This document shows positions 54,188 through 62,049 of a stretch of DNA of 64,000 nucleotides, one piece after another. Below the pieces are notes generated by a model. That model ran no database searches, was not told where the DNA came from, and saw only the letters and a program-made list of their open reading frames with translations. A program made the position numbers and the translations under genes. The stretch lies in the NCBI GenBank assembly GCA_963695445.1, contig CAVOGV010000008.1, positions 3,183 to 67,182 on the forward strand, written 5' to 3'. This DNA is from Thiohalocapsa sp963695445 (lineage in GTDB: Bacteria; Pseudomonadota; Gammaproteobacteria; Chromatiales; Chromatiaceae). Each line of letters begins with the position of its first letter. Positions within the stretch are counted from its first letter, which is position 1.

Positions 54188-55717
54188 GCGCGCTGTCCGA
54201 CCACATCGTCATCGCGCCGCTGCTGGTGCCGTTGCTGGCCGGCATCCTGTTGGTGCTGATGCGCGGCAGCGCGACGTCGCTGCGTCGCAACCTGAGCATG
54301 CTCGGTGTGCAGGCGCTGTTCGCCGTCTCGCTGATGCTGCTGCTGCAAGTGCAGGATGGCCAGCTGCTGGTCTACCAACTCGGCGATTGGCCGGCGCCGT
54401 TCGGCATCGTGCTGGTCGCCGACCGGCTGTCGGCGATGATGGTCCTGCTGACCTCGATCCTGGCCTTCCTGGTGATGTTGCACGCCATCCACGGCAGCGA
54501 CCGCAAGGGGCGGCAGTTCCATGTGCTGTTCCAGTTTCAGCTGTTCGGTCTCAACGGCGCCTTCCTGACCGGCGACCTGTTCAACCTGTTCGTCTTCTTC
54601 GAGGTGCTGCTGATCGCCTCCTACGGGCTGCTGCTGCACGGCGGCGGCGCCGGCCGCAGCCGCGCCGGGCTGCACTATGTGGTCATCAACCTGGTTGGCT
54701 CGGCGCTGTTCCTGTTCGCGGTCGGCACCCTGTATGGCGTGCTCGGCACGCTGAATATGGCCGACCTGTCGCTGCGCATCGCGGCGCTGCCGGCGGATGA
54801 TCGCGAGCTGGTGCGCGCCGGCGCTCTGCTGCTGATGTTGGTGTTTGCGCTCAAGGCCGCGCTGGCGCCGCTGCATCTCTGGCTGCCGGGGGCCTATGCC
54901 AACGCCGGACCGGCCGCCGCGGCGCTGTTCGCGATCATGACCAAGGTCGGCGCCTATGCCATCGTGCGTGTCTACACGCTGGTGCTTGCGCCCGGCGCCG
55001 AGGGGCTGGCCGAACTGGTGCAGAGTCTGCTGCTCGGGCTCGGGCTCGTCACCATCGTCGTCGGCACGGTCGGCGTGCTGGCCAGTCGCGGGCTGGCGCT
55101 GATGGTCGCCTACCTGGTCGTGGTCTCGTCCGGCACCCTGCTCAGCGCCTTCGGCATCGGCGGCGTCGAGGCCATGACCGCTGGCCTGTACTATCTGCTG
55201 CACTCCACGCTGGTCGCCGCCGCGCTGTTCCTGCTAACCGACAACGTCGCCGACACCCGCGGCCGCTTCCGCGATCGGCTGGAGGCGGGGCCGCATGCTG
55301 CCCGCGGCCAATCTGCTGGGCGGGCTGTTTCTGGTGTTGGCGGTGGCCGTGGTCGGGCTGCCGCCTCTGTCCGGCTTCATCGGCAAGGTGCTGATCCTTC
55401 AGGCCGGCCTGAGCGAATGCCTGGATGCCGTGGATCTTCGCGGTGGTGCTGATCACCAGCCTGCTGAACCTCACCGCCGTGGTGCGCGCCGGCAGCACGC
55501 TCTTCTTCAAGACCGAGTCGAAGGCCGGTGCCGCGAAATTGCCGGACATGGCCTTTCTGGTGCCGGTGATCGTGTTCGCGGTGCTGATCATGGCGCTGGT
55601 GGTCTACGCCGGTCCAATCTACGACTTTGTCCGCGCCACCGCCGAGCAACTCGCTGATCCGGCCGAGCTATATCGAGGCGGTGCTCGGCGTTGCGCCGGG
55701 GGGACCAACGGCCATGA
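54184..55717 (+). CDS. mrpD: Mrp antiporter subunit D (three frameshifts)
   Basis: NuoN/NuoM-like proton-pumping subunit, about 510 residues. The N-terminal frame starts MSALSDHIVIAPLLVPLLAG and includes GDLFNLFVFFEVLLIASYGL and KAALAPLHLWLPGAYANAGP with the conserved lysine. Frames break near 55288-55293, 55421-55425 and 55662-55668; the other frames supply VVGLPPLSGFIGKVLILQAG and AVVLITSLLNLTAVVRAGST. The last stop is inferred to be the TGA overlapping the mrpE ATG (ATGA). Confidence 0.9.
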
Positions 55718-56202
55718 AGCAGGTGCTGCCGCATCCGATCCTGTCGCTGATGTTGCTCGGTCTCTGGCTGCTGCTGGTCAATTCCGTCAGCGTCGGCAAT
55801 CTGTTGCTCGGCATCGTGCTGGCCTGGCTGATCCCGTTGTTTACGGCGCGCTTCTGGGAGGCCCAGGTCCATATCCACAAGCCGCTGACCTTGCTGCGCT
55901 TCTTCGGCGTGGTGCTGTGGGACATCCTGATCGCCAATGTCGCCGTCGCCGCCCTGGTGGTTGGCCCGAGCCGGCGCCTGCAACCGGGTTTCATCCTGAT
56001 GCCGATGCGCCTGCGCGGCAACGTCGGCCTGAGCCTGCTGGCCAATACCATCTCGCTGACACCGGGCACCCTGTCGGCCTTCCTCAGCGCCGATCGCACC
56101 CAGCTGGTGATCCATGCGCTGCAGGCGGACGACCCGGACGCGATCATCGCGGCCATCCGTGAACGCTATGAACAGCCGCTGCTGGAGGCCCTGGAGCCCT
56201 GA
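55714..56202 (+). CDS. mrpE: Mrp antiporter subunit E
   Basis: MrpE/MnhE subunit, 162 residues. Starts MKQVLPHPILSLMLLGLWLL, then RFFGVVLWDILIANVAVAAL and the conserved SLTPGTLSAFLSADRTQLVI. The family has two membrane helices and a cytoplasmic domain ending in a helix (AIIAAIRERYEQPLLEALE). The 1-bp TGATG overlap with mrpF shows tight coupling. The frame is intact. Confidence 0.93.
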   Translation: MKQVLPHPILSLMLLGLWLLLVNSVSVGNLLLGIVLAWLIPLFTARFWEAQVHIHKPLTLLRFFGVVLWDILIANVAVAALVVGPSRRLQPGFILMPMRLRGNVGLSLLANTISLTPGTLSAFLSADRTQLVIHALQADDPDAIIAAIRERYEQPLLEALEP

Positions 56203-56529
56203 TGAGCGAAGCATCCGTCGCCCTGCTGACAGACCCCGCCGTTGCCGTCACCGGCCCCATTCTCGCCGGCGCCCTCGGCATCGGCTTTTTGCTGGTCAGC
56301 GCCGCGCTGTTGATGTCGCTGGCGCGGCTGGTCATCGGTCCGGACAAGCCGGATCGCATCCTGGCCCTGGACACCCTGTATGTGAACACCGTGGCGCTGT
56401 TGGTGCTGCTCGGCGATTCATCTGGGTAACGACCTGTTATTCGAGGCCGCGCTGCTGATCGCGCTGATCGGCTTCATCGGCACCGTCGCGCTGGCCAAGT
56501 TCCTGACCCGCGGAGACATCATCGAGTGA
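56202..56529 (+). CDS. mrpF: Mrp antiporter subunit F (frameshifted)
   Basis: Small hydrophobic subunit. The first frame has ILAGALGIGFLLVSAALLMS and ARLVIGPDKPDRILALDTLY, where GPDKPDRILALD is diagnostic. The frame breaks at about 56413-56416 by one base. The corrected frame gives IHLGNDLLFEAALLIALIGF and then IGTVALAKFLTRGDIIE with a TGA at 56527. The total is about 108 residues, a little longer than typical because of an N-terminal extension. Confidence 0.92.
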
Positions 56530-56551
56530 ACGCGCCAAAGGGGGCTTGCCG

Positions 56552-56935
56552 ATGGACCTGATCATCGAGCTGCTGGTGGCGACGCTGATCGTCATCGGCG
56601 CCCTGTTCACCGCCCTGGGCTCGTTCGGGCTGCTGCGACTGCGCGACTTCTACAGCCGCCTGCACAGCCCCACCAAGGCCACGACGCTGGGCGTCGGCAG
56701 CCTGCTGATCGCCTCGGCGATCTACTTCAGCCATCTCCAAGACGGCCTGTCGCTGCACGAGATCCTGGTCGCGGTGTTCCTGTTCATCACCGCCCCGGTG
56801 GGCGCCCATCTGATGGCCAAGGCGGCGCTGCACCTGCGCGTCCGCGGCGAGAGCGGGCTGCCGCCGGAGGATCTGCTGGATGGGCGTGATGGTGAGAGGC
56901 TCGATCCGTCGGTGGGGCGCGGCGAGTCCGATTAG
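56552..56935 (+). CDS. mrpG: Mrp antiporter subunit G
   Basis: MrpG/MnhG subunit, 127 residues. The ATG at 56552 (MDLIIELLVATLIVIGALFT) follows a GGGGG site; the TTG six bases earlier is less likely. Motifs are GSFGLLRLRDFYSRLHSPTK and VAVFLFITAPVGAHLMAKAA, both conserved. The C-terminal tail is charged (DLLDGRDGERLDPSVGRGES). Last gene of the mrp operon. Confidence 0.95.
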   Translation: MDLIIELLVATLIVIGALFTALGSFGLLRLRDFYSRLHSPTKATTLGVGSLLIASAIYFSHLQDGLSLHEILVAVFLFITAPVGAHLMAKAALHLRVRGESGLPPEDLLDGRDGERLDPSVGRGESD

Positions 56936-57023
56936 AGGGCATCTTTGGCGAGCGAGACGGGGCGATGCGGACTTGCGGCGATCGCTACTCGTTGAAATGG
57001 CAACAAGCCCAGCACCATTGCCC

Positions 57024-57130
57024 TTCGGTCTGCACTACGCTCAGATCAGCCGCGTTGTGCGGGGCATGCGCGATGCAAAATGGAAGACCCTGCGGCCCAT
57101 GTGCTGAATGCAAAGTGCCAGACCTAACCC
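57024..57130 (+). pseudogene. Relic of REP-associated transposase 3' end with two right-end motifs
   Basis: Bases 57024-57078 match 59181-59235, the last codons of the transposase gene downstream, with about three changes; they encode FGLHYAQISRVVRGMRDAK. The rest of the gene is missing. The right-end motif GCAAAA-N3-AGACC follows, and a second copy (GCAAAGTGCCAGACCTAACC) lies at about 57110-57129. This shows that another copy of the element once stood here. The rest of the 454-bp gap from mrpG to 57389 shows nothing. Confidence 0.8.
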
Positions 57131-57389
57131 TTCGGCCCCTATGCATCAGTTTTGGTCACACCCGTCACGGGGTCGTCCACGTCGCATCGGTGTGGAGCAT
57201 GTGGAGCACACTATCTGAGGATCAGAGGGCCAGATTCGCGCTCCTTGCCTGCCATCGACGCCGCAGTTATCCTTATCCGGCTTACGGCAGGACGCTGACT
57301 TTCCCGCCTGTGGGCGTCTTTAAGACCAGCGTTGCCGCATTGCGCCACGACTCGCTGCAATAAGCCCTCGCCTCAATGGTTCACGACAT

Positions 57390-58142
57390 ATGAAAGGCAA
57401 AGCGCTCTTGTCTCTAACGCTATTAGCGCACGCTAGTAGCCAGGCCACCGCCGAATGTGCCGGCACTCAGGTTACCGATGCGGTCGGAACCCAAGAAACC
57501 GCCGTTGTCACATTTCAGTTTGTCCTTTTTTCTCGATCCGCGACCGTGGCTGGATGGACGTTTACGGCCAACCCGTTCTCTTTTTCCCCATTCTTTCTCG
57601 GCGCCAACGCTCCGCAGGTCGCAGCGGCATTTGGGTCAGGGTCAAGCGGCGTGGGCACCTTCGCCGGCGTTTTGACGGGATGGACCCGTGGTCCGGCGTC
57701 CGGCTCGACCGTGACATTTACCAGCACCAGTGTCGGCAACGTCCCCGATATCGTCGTGTCGGGAACAGGGAATGTCTCAACGACTGATGGCGTCGATGGT
57801 GCTCCATACACATTGAGCGAGCTGTTGTATCAAAAGACAGTGTGCGTGAGCTCTGGGGCGTCTTGGGAGGCCCAAGAGTTCCATGGTGGCAGCTCATCGG
57901 TGGGCGGGCCATTGATCGATTGGAAACGAGGGCCCGTCGACCCTATTGACCCCACCGAGCAAGTGGGCACCTGGAATATATCCGGGACCGGCACGGATAC
58001 CAAAGTCAATTATGTGTATGGCAGCACCACGTATAGCAACTCCGTGTGGGATCACGGGGACGGCACCTATTCATTTTGCAATCAGCTAGGTAATGAGACC
58101 ATCGCCACCATCAAAGCCGGGCAAGTTGCCTGTACGCCTTAG
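57390..58142 (+). CDS. Secreted protein of unknown function
   Basis: A 250-residue exported protein, start MKGKALLSLTLLAHASSQAT with cleavage near ATA/ECA. The mature part is rich in Gly, Ser, Thr and aromatic residues with beta-strand character (SGSTVTFTSTSVGNVPDIVV), and the last 60 residues repeat the style of NYVYGSTTYSNSVWDHGDGT. There are four cysteines in the mature part, so disulfides are possible. Base composition is less GC-rich than the neighbours. It lies between a transposase relic and a complete copy, which suggests transfer. I do not recognise a family. Confidence 0.75.
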   Translation: MKGKALLSLTLLAHASSQATAECAGTQVTDAVGTQETAVVTFQFVLFSRSATVAGWTFTANPFSFSPFFLGANAPQVAAAFGSGSSGVGTFAGVLTGWTRGPASGSTVTFTSTSVGNVPDIVVSGTGNVSTTDGVDGAPYTLSELLYQKTVCVSSGASWEAQEFHGGSSSVGGPLIDWKRGPVDPIDPTEQVGTWNISGTGTDTKVNYVYGSTTYSNSVWDHGDGTYSFCNQLGNETIATIKAGQVACTP

Positions 58143-58211
58143 CACAGTATCAGGGGTAGAGCAGAGAGCAGTCCCTGACGCCCGTACATCCGGCTTATCG
58201 GTCACACACGG

Positions 58212-58358
58212 AGCAGGAGACGCGGAGCAGGGGACGGGGTCAGAGCAAGGAGACGCGTTCGGGCTGCTGCGCCTGCGCGACTTCAGCAGGAGACGGGGTC
58301 AGGTCTTGCAGCAGGAGACGGGGTCAAGCAGGAGACGGGGTACCAAGCAGGAGACAGG
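58212..58358. repeat. AGCAGGAGACGGGGTC tandem-like repeats upstream of transposase
   Basis: Copies or part-copies of AGCAGGAGACGGGGTCA begin near 58212, 58224, 58243, 58285, 58310, 58327 and 58346, with unequal spacers. Two are followed by AGGTCTTG, the start of the left-end motif of the element. They look like repeated partial left ends, as if the element inserted or slipped several times. Confidence 0.7.
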
Positions 58359-59247
58359 TCTTGTATTTTGCGCGCTGTCGGTTAGACTTCGGGCATGGCA
58401 CGCCCACTTCGCATCGAGTTGCCCGGCGCTCTTTATCACGTCACCTCGCGCGGCGACGGCCGCGAGGACATCTATCGGGGTGATGCGGATCGGCGGGTCT
58501 TTCTCGCGCTGCTCGCGGAGGTCTGCGAGCGGTTCAATTGGTGGGGGCATGCCTACTGCCTGATGACCAACCACTACGACCTGTTGATCGAGACGCCGGA
58601 CGGCAATCTTTCCAAAGGCATGCGCCAACTCAACGGCGTCTACACGCAGCGCTTCAATGCGCTGCACAGGCGCTGCGGGCATGTCTTCCAAGGTCGCTAC
58701 AAGGCGATCATCGTGCAGAAGGATACCTATCTGAAGGAGCTTTCGCGCTACGTCGTGCTGAATCCGGTCCGCGCGCGGATGGTCGCAGCACCGGACGATT
58801 GGCCGTGGAGCAGCTATCGTGCCACCACTGGTGAGGCGCGCTGCCCGGATTGGCTGCGCCGGGACTGGCTACTGTCGGCCTTCGATAGCACGGAGCAGGC
58901 GGCGGTCACGGCCTATCGCCGCTTCGTCGCCGAAGGCATCGGTCAACCCGGACCCTGGGAGCAACTACGGCATCAGGTCTTCCTCGGCTCGGAGCCCTTC
59001 GTCGAGGGCCTGCGCCGGCGGCTGCCGCGGGATCGAGATCTGTCGGAAGTCCCCAGTGCTCAACGGCGATCGCTGCCGAAGCCACTGGAGCACTACGTCG
59101 CGATGTACCCAATCCGAGACGAGGCCATCGCCGCCGCCTACGCGAGCGGCGGCTATACGCTAAAGGCCATCGGCGACTACTTCGGTCTGCACTACGCTCA
59201 GATCAGCCGCGTTGTGCGGAAGATGCGCGATGCAAAACGCTAGACCT
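58356..59247 (+). mobile_element. REP-associated transposase element with imperfect terminal inverted repeats
   Basis: AGGTCTTGTATTTTGC (58356-58371) on the left is matched in inverse by GCAAAACGCTAGACCT (59232-59247) on the right, 13 of 16 positions. The right motif overlaps the end of the transposase gene. No target-site duplication can be seen, as expected for HUH enzymes. The element is about 0.9 kb and contains one gene. Confidence 0.7.
58395..59243 (+). CDS. REP-associated tyrosine transposase (Y1_Tnp, TnpA_REP-like) with altered HUH motif
   Basis: A 282-residue transposase of the REP-element-mobilising family. It starts MARPLRIELPGALYHVTSRG, the family opening. The HUH metal motif is CLMTNHYDLLIETPDG, where the usual second histidine (NHYHLL) is aspartate. 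The nucleophile tyrosine is probably in GVYTQRFNALHRRCGHVFQG. LSRYVVLNPVRARMV follows. The C-terminus has a helix-turn-helix (YTLKAIGDYFGLHYAQISRV). Loss of a metal-ligand histidine may impair activity. A nearly identical 3' end occurs at 57024. Confidence 0.93.
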   Translation: MARPLRIELPGALYHVTSRGDGREDIYRGDADRRVFLALLAEVCERFNWWGHAYCLMTNHYDLLIETPDGNLSKGMRQLNGVYTQRFNALHRRCGHVFQGRYKAIIVQKDTYLKELSRYVVLNPVRARMVAAPDDWPWSSYRATTGEARCPDWLRRDWLLSAFDSTEQAAVTAYRRFVAEGIGQPGPWEQLRHQVFLGSEPFVEGLRRRLPRDRDLSEVPSAQRRSLPKPLEHYVAMYPIRDEAIAAAYASGGYTLKAIGDYFGLHYAQISRVVRKMRDAKR

Positions 59248-59415
59248 AAACCTACGCTACCGCACACCGGCAAATGGCCGCAAAGCGCTTTGGGGCTACT
59301 GAGTGGCGTACAATCTGGCCCAGCTGCTGATGGCTCAAGCGGCCTCGCTGGCCGAGCAGATGCCACACCAGCTCTTTGCTCCTCCATAAAGCCGGCTTCG
59401 GGAACGTAAGCTCAG

Positions 59416-59916
59416 ATGACTACTATTCGATCCAAGGTCCCCGTCCTCGGCGTCACCGCCCTGGCGCTGACGCTGCAGGGCTGTTTGTCTATCCCCGTCA
59501 AGATTCGGTCTGACCCGGCCGGCGCGACCGTGTTGGCGAATGGCCAGGCGATCGGGACCACGCCCATGCAGATCTACGCGGATCGGGTATTTCCGCACAA
59601 GCGCGAGGGTCTCGACTGGCATCGCGAAGGCACGCTGACGCTGGAGCGCGCAGGCTGCACGCCCAAGACCATGGAGGTCGACAATGACCTACTGAAGCGC
59701 AGCCTGACCGTCGACCTGGAATGCCGCCCTGACGCGCCGCTGGTGACCACGTCCCGGACGGTGCCCGCGCAGCCGGTCGCGGCGGGGCGACCGGCCGTGC
59801 AAGGAAGCGGGGCGACGGCCCAGCGCCTGGAGGAACTGGAGGGGCTGCGCAAGCAGGGCTTGATCAGCGTTGAGGAATACCAGTCGATTCGTAGGCGGAT
59901 TCTGGATCAGCTCTAA
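59416..59916 (+). CDS. Lipoprotein with PEGA-like and SHOCT domains
   Basis: A 166-residue lipoprotein. The signal VLGVTALALTLQGCLSIP has a lipobox with cysteine near residue 23. VKIRSDPAGATVLANGQAIG and TTPMQI are typical of PEGA-like beta domains, which occur in surface-layer and lipoproteins. The C-terminus (RLEELEGLRKQGLISVEEYQ then RRRILDQL) is a SHOCT-like short helical domain. It has no operon partners. A large palindrome follows directly after its stop. Confidence 0.85.
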   Translation: MTTIRSKVPVLGVTALALTLQGCLSIPVKIRSDPAGATVLANGQAIGTTPMQIYADRVFPHKREGLDWHREGTLTLERAGCTPKTMEVDNDLLKRSLTVDLECRPDAPLVTTSRTVPAQPVAAGRPAVQGSGATAQRLEELEGLRKQGLISVEEYQSIRRRILDQL

Positions 59917-60074
59917 GGCGATTGCCGGAAAATCTCGTACCAGATGACGCCGGATTGAGGTTCGCCTTCAAGGAGCACCGGCAGGAGCATAGCTGGGCTA
60001 CGTGACTGCCGGTGCGACACAGAAGGCGGGCGTCAAGACAAGTCAGCTGGGATGAGATTTGACAGAAATCGCCT
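59917..60074. repeat. 158-bp imperfect palindrome (structured repeat or MITE-like)
   Basis: The two halves pair along most of their length: GGCGATT with AATCGCC at the ends, AAATCTCGT with ATGAGATTT, GACGCC with GGCGTC, CGCCTTC with GAAGGCG, and GCACCGGCAG (59975-59984) with CTGCCGGTGC (60006-60015) around a 21-base centre. It starts right after the lipoprotein stop. Transcribed, it would fold into one long stem. A further hairpin (60080-60087 with 60117-60124, GCTGCGAT/ATCGCAGC) lies next to it before pgm. Confidence 0.8.
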
Positions 60075-60200
60075 AAGCCGCTGCGATCTCTGCATACGCG
60101 AAGAGGCGGCTTCTTTATCGCAGCCGACGACACCCGCCCGACGCATCACCGCCGATCGCGGTTTGCAACCGACGGCAGCCGTCATGGCCCGCCTTCTGCG

Positions 60201-61835
60201 TCAGGTCACCACATCTGGCTCCGCCCGACCGGTACGCGCCTCGATCTGCGCCAGCTCGCGGGCGATCAGGATGAGCGGTGCCAGGGCCTCCTGCACCGGC
60301 TGGTCGTGTTTGGCCGGGTCCGGCTCGTACTGCTCGATGTAGACGCGCAGCGTCGCTCCCTGGGTGCCGGTGCCGGACAGGCGCATGACGATGCGCGAGC
60401 CGCCCTCGAAGCCGATGCGGATGCCTTGCTTGAACGAGACGCTGCCGTCGATCGGGTCGGTGTAGCTGAAGTCGTCGGCGTAGGCGACGGTGAAGTCGCC
60501 GAGCCGTTTGCCCGGCAGGTCCGGCAGCAGGATGCGCAAGTGGTCGACCAGGCCGTTCGCGGCGTCGCTGTCCACCGCCTCGTAGTCGTGGCGGGTGTAG
60601 TAGTTGCGGCCGAACCGCCGCCAGTGCTCGGTGACGATCTCGGCCACCGATTGGCGCTTGACCGCCAGCAGGTTGAGCCAGAACAGCACCGCCCAGAGGC
60701 CGTCCTTTTCGCGCACATGATCGGAGCCGGTGCCGAAGCTCTCCTCGCCGCACAGCGTGATGCGCCCGGCATCGAGCAGGTTGCCGAAGAACTTCCAGCC
60801 CGTGGGCGTCTCGAAACACTCCACGCCCAGCGCCTCGGCGACGCGGTCGGCGGCCTGGCTGGTGGGCATGGAGCGGGCGACGCCGGCGATGCCGTGCTTA
60901 TAGCCGGGTGTCAGGTGGGCATTGGCGGCCAGCACGGCAAGGCTATCGCTGGGGGTGACGAAGAAGTCGCGGCCGAGGATCATGTTGCGGTCGCCGTCAC
61001 CGTCGGAGGCGGCGCCGAAGTCGAGCCCGCCGGCGCCGTGGGACAGTTCCACCAGCTCGTGGGCGTGCACCAGGTTCGGGTCCGGGTGGCCATGGCCGAA
61101 GTCCTCCAGCGGCACGCCGTTCATGACGGTGCCGGGCTCGGCGCCGAGGCGGTTCTCCAGGATCTCCTTCGCGTAAGGGCCGGTGACCGCGTGCATGGCG
61201 TCGAAGCGCATGCGAAAGCTGCCGGAATTGAACAGCTGGTGGATCGCGTTGAAGTCGAACAGCGTCTGCATCAGGTCGGCATAGTCCGCCACCGGGTCGA
61301 GCACCTGCACGGTCATGTCGCCCAGCATCACCTCGCCGACCTGGTCTAGGTCCACCGGGTCGGCGTCGATGGTCCGGTACTGCTCGATGGTCTTGGTGCG
61401 CGCGAACATCGCGTCGGTCACCGACTCCGGCGCCGGGCCGCCCGCATCGATGTTGAACTTGATGCCGAAGTCCTCGTCCGGCCCGCCGGGGTTATGGCTG
61501 GCGGACAGGATGATGCCGCCCTGGGTCTTGTACTTGCGTATGATGCACGAGGCGGCCGGCGTCGACAGAATGCCGCCCTGGCCCACCAGCGCCTTGGTCA
61601 CGCCGTTGGCCGCGGCCATGCGCAGGATGACCTGAATCGCCTCGCGGTTGTAGAAGCGCCCGTCGCCGCCGACCACCAGGGTGCCGCCGTCGAGCTTGGG
61701 CTGCGTGTCGAAGATGGACTGGACGAAGTTTTCCAGATAGTGCGGTTGCTGGAACACCTTGACCTTCTTGCGCAGGCCCGAGGTGCCCGGCTTTTGGTCG
61801 TCGAACGGTGTGGTGTTGACGATCGTCGCTGCCAT
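60201..61835 (-). CDS. pgm: Phosphoglucomutase (alpha-D-glucose phosphate-specific)
   Basis: Interconverts glucose-1-phosphate and glucose-6-phosphate for glycogen and sugar-nucleotide metabolism. The phospho-serine is in GGIILSASHNPGGPDEDFGI, the Mg site in LDFGAASDGDGDRNMILGRD, and substrate contact in TLCGEESFGTGSDHVREKDG. The C-terminus has the phosphate-binding VMRLSGTGTQGATLRVYIEQ. The 544-residue length matches the family of about 545. I choose the ATG at 61835 (MAATIVNTTPFDDQKPGTSG), since AAGGG lies eight bases upstream; an ATG six bases earlier is also possible. Confidence 0.96.
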   Translation of the reverse strand: MAATIVNTTPFDDQKPGTSGLRKKVKVFQQPHYLENFVQSIFDTQPKLDGGTLVVGGDGRFYNREAIQVILRMAAANGVTKALVGQGGILSTPAASCIIRKYKTQGGIILSASHNPGGPDEDFGIKFNIDAGGPAPESVTDAMFARTKTIEQYRTIDADPVDLDQVGEVMLGDMTVQVLDPVADYADLMQTLFDFNAIHQLFNSGSFRMRFDAMHAVTGPYAKEILENRLGAEPGTVMNGVPLEDFGHGHPDPNLVHAHELVELSHGAGGLDFGAASDGDGDRNMILGRDFFVTPSDSLAVLAANAHLTPGYKHGIAGVARSMPTSQAADRVAEALGVECFETPTGWKFFGNLLDAGRITLCGEESFGTGSDHVREKDGLWAVLFWLNLLAVKRQSVAEIVTEHWRRFGRNYYTRHDYEAVDSDAANGLVDHLRILLPDLPGKRLGDFTVAYADDFSYTDPIDGSVSFKQGIRIGFEGGSRIVMRLSGTGTQGATLRVYIEQYEPDPAKHDQPVQEALAPLILIARELAQIEARTGRAEPDVVT

Positions 61836-62049
61836 CTTCATTACCCTTGAAATCGAGTTGGTTTGCCTCTAGAACTTCGCCGCTATCGACCGAGCGCGCG
61901 GTGCTTGACGGCGCCATTGTAGCGGCTGCGTCACGCGCGCGGACGACCGATTGCCGTCCCCGCGCCAACCGCTTCGAATTCTGAGCCCAATCCATCGAAC
62001 CCAACATTTTGAACCTTTAGCGTTCCAACCTAATAGGTACCCCATCACC

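Noticed and set aside
53359..55452. A 697-residue frame spanning MrpB-like and MrpD sequence
   Set aside because: MrpC lies in another frame in the middle of it, and the joining segment is low-quality sequence; it results from frame breaks.
61846..61852. CTTGAAA as a sigma-32 promoter of htpG
   Set aside because: No CCCCAT-like -10 follows at the right distance, and it is about 200 bp from the start codon.
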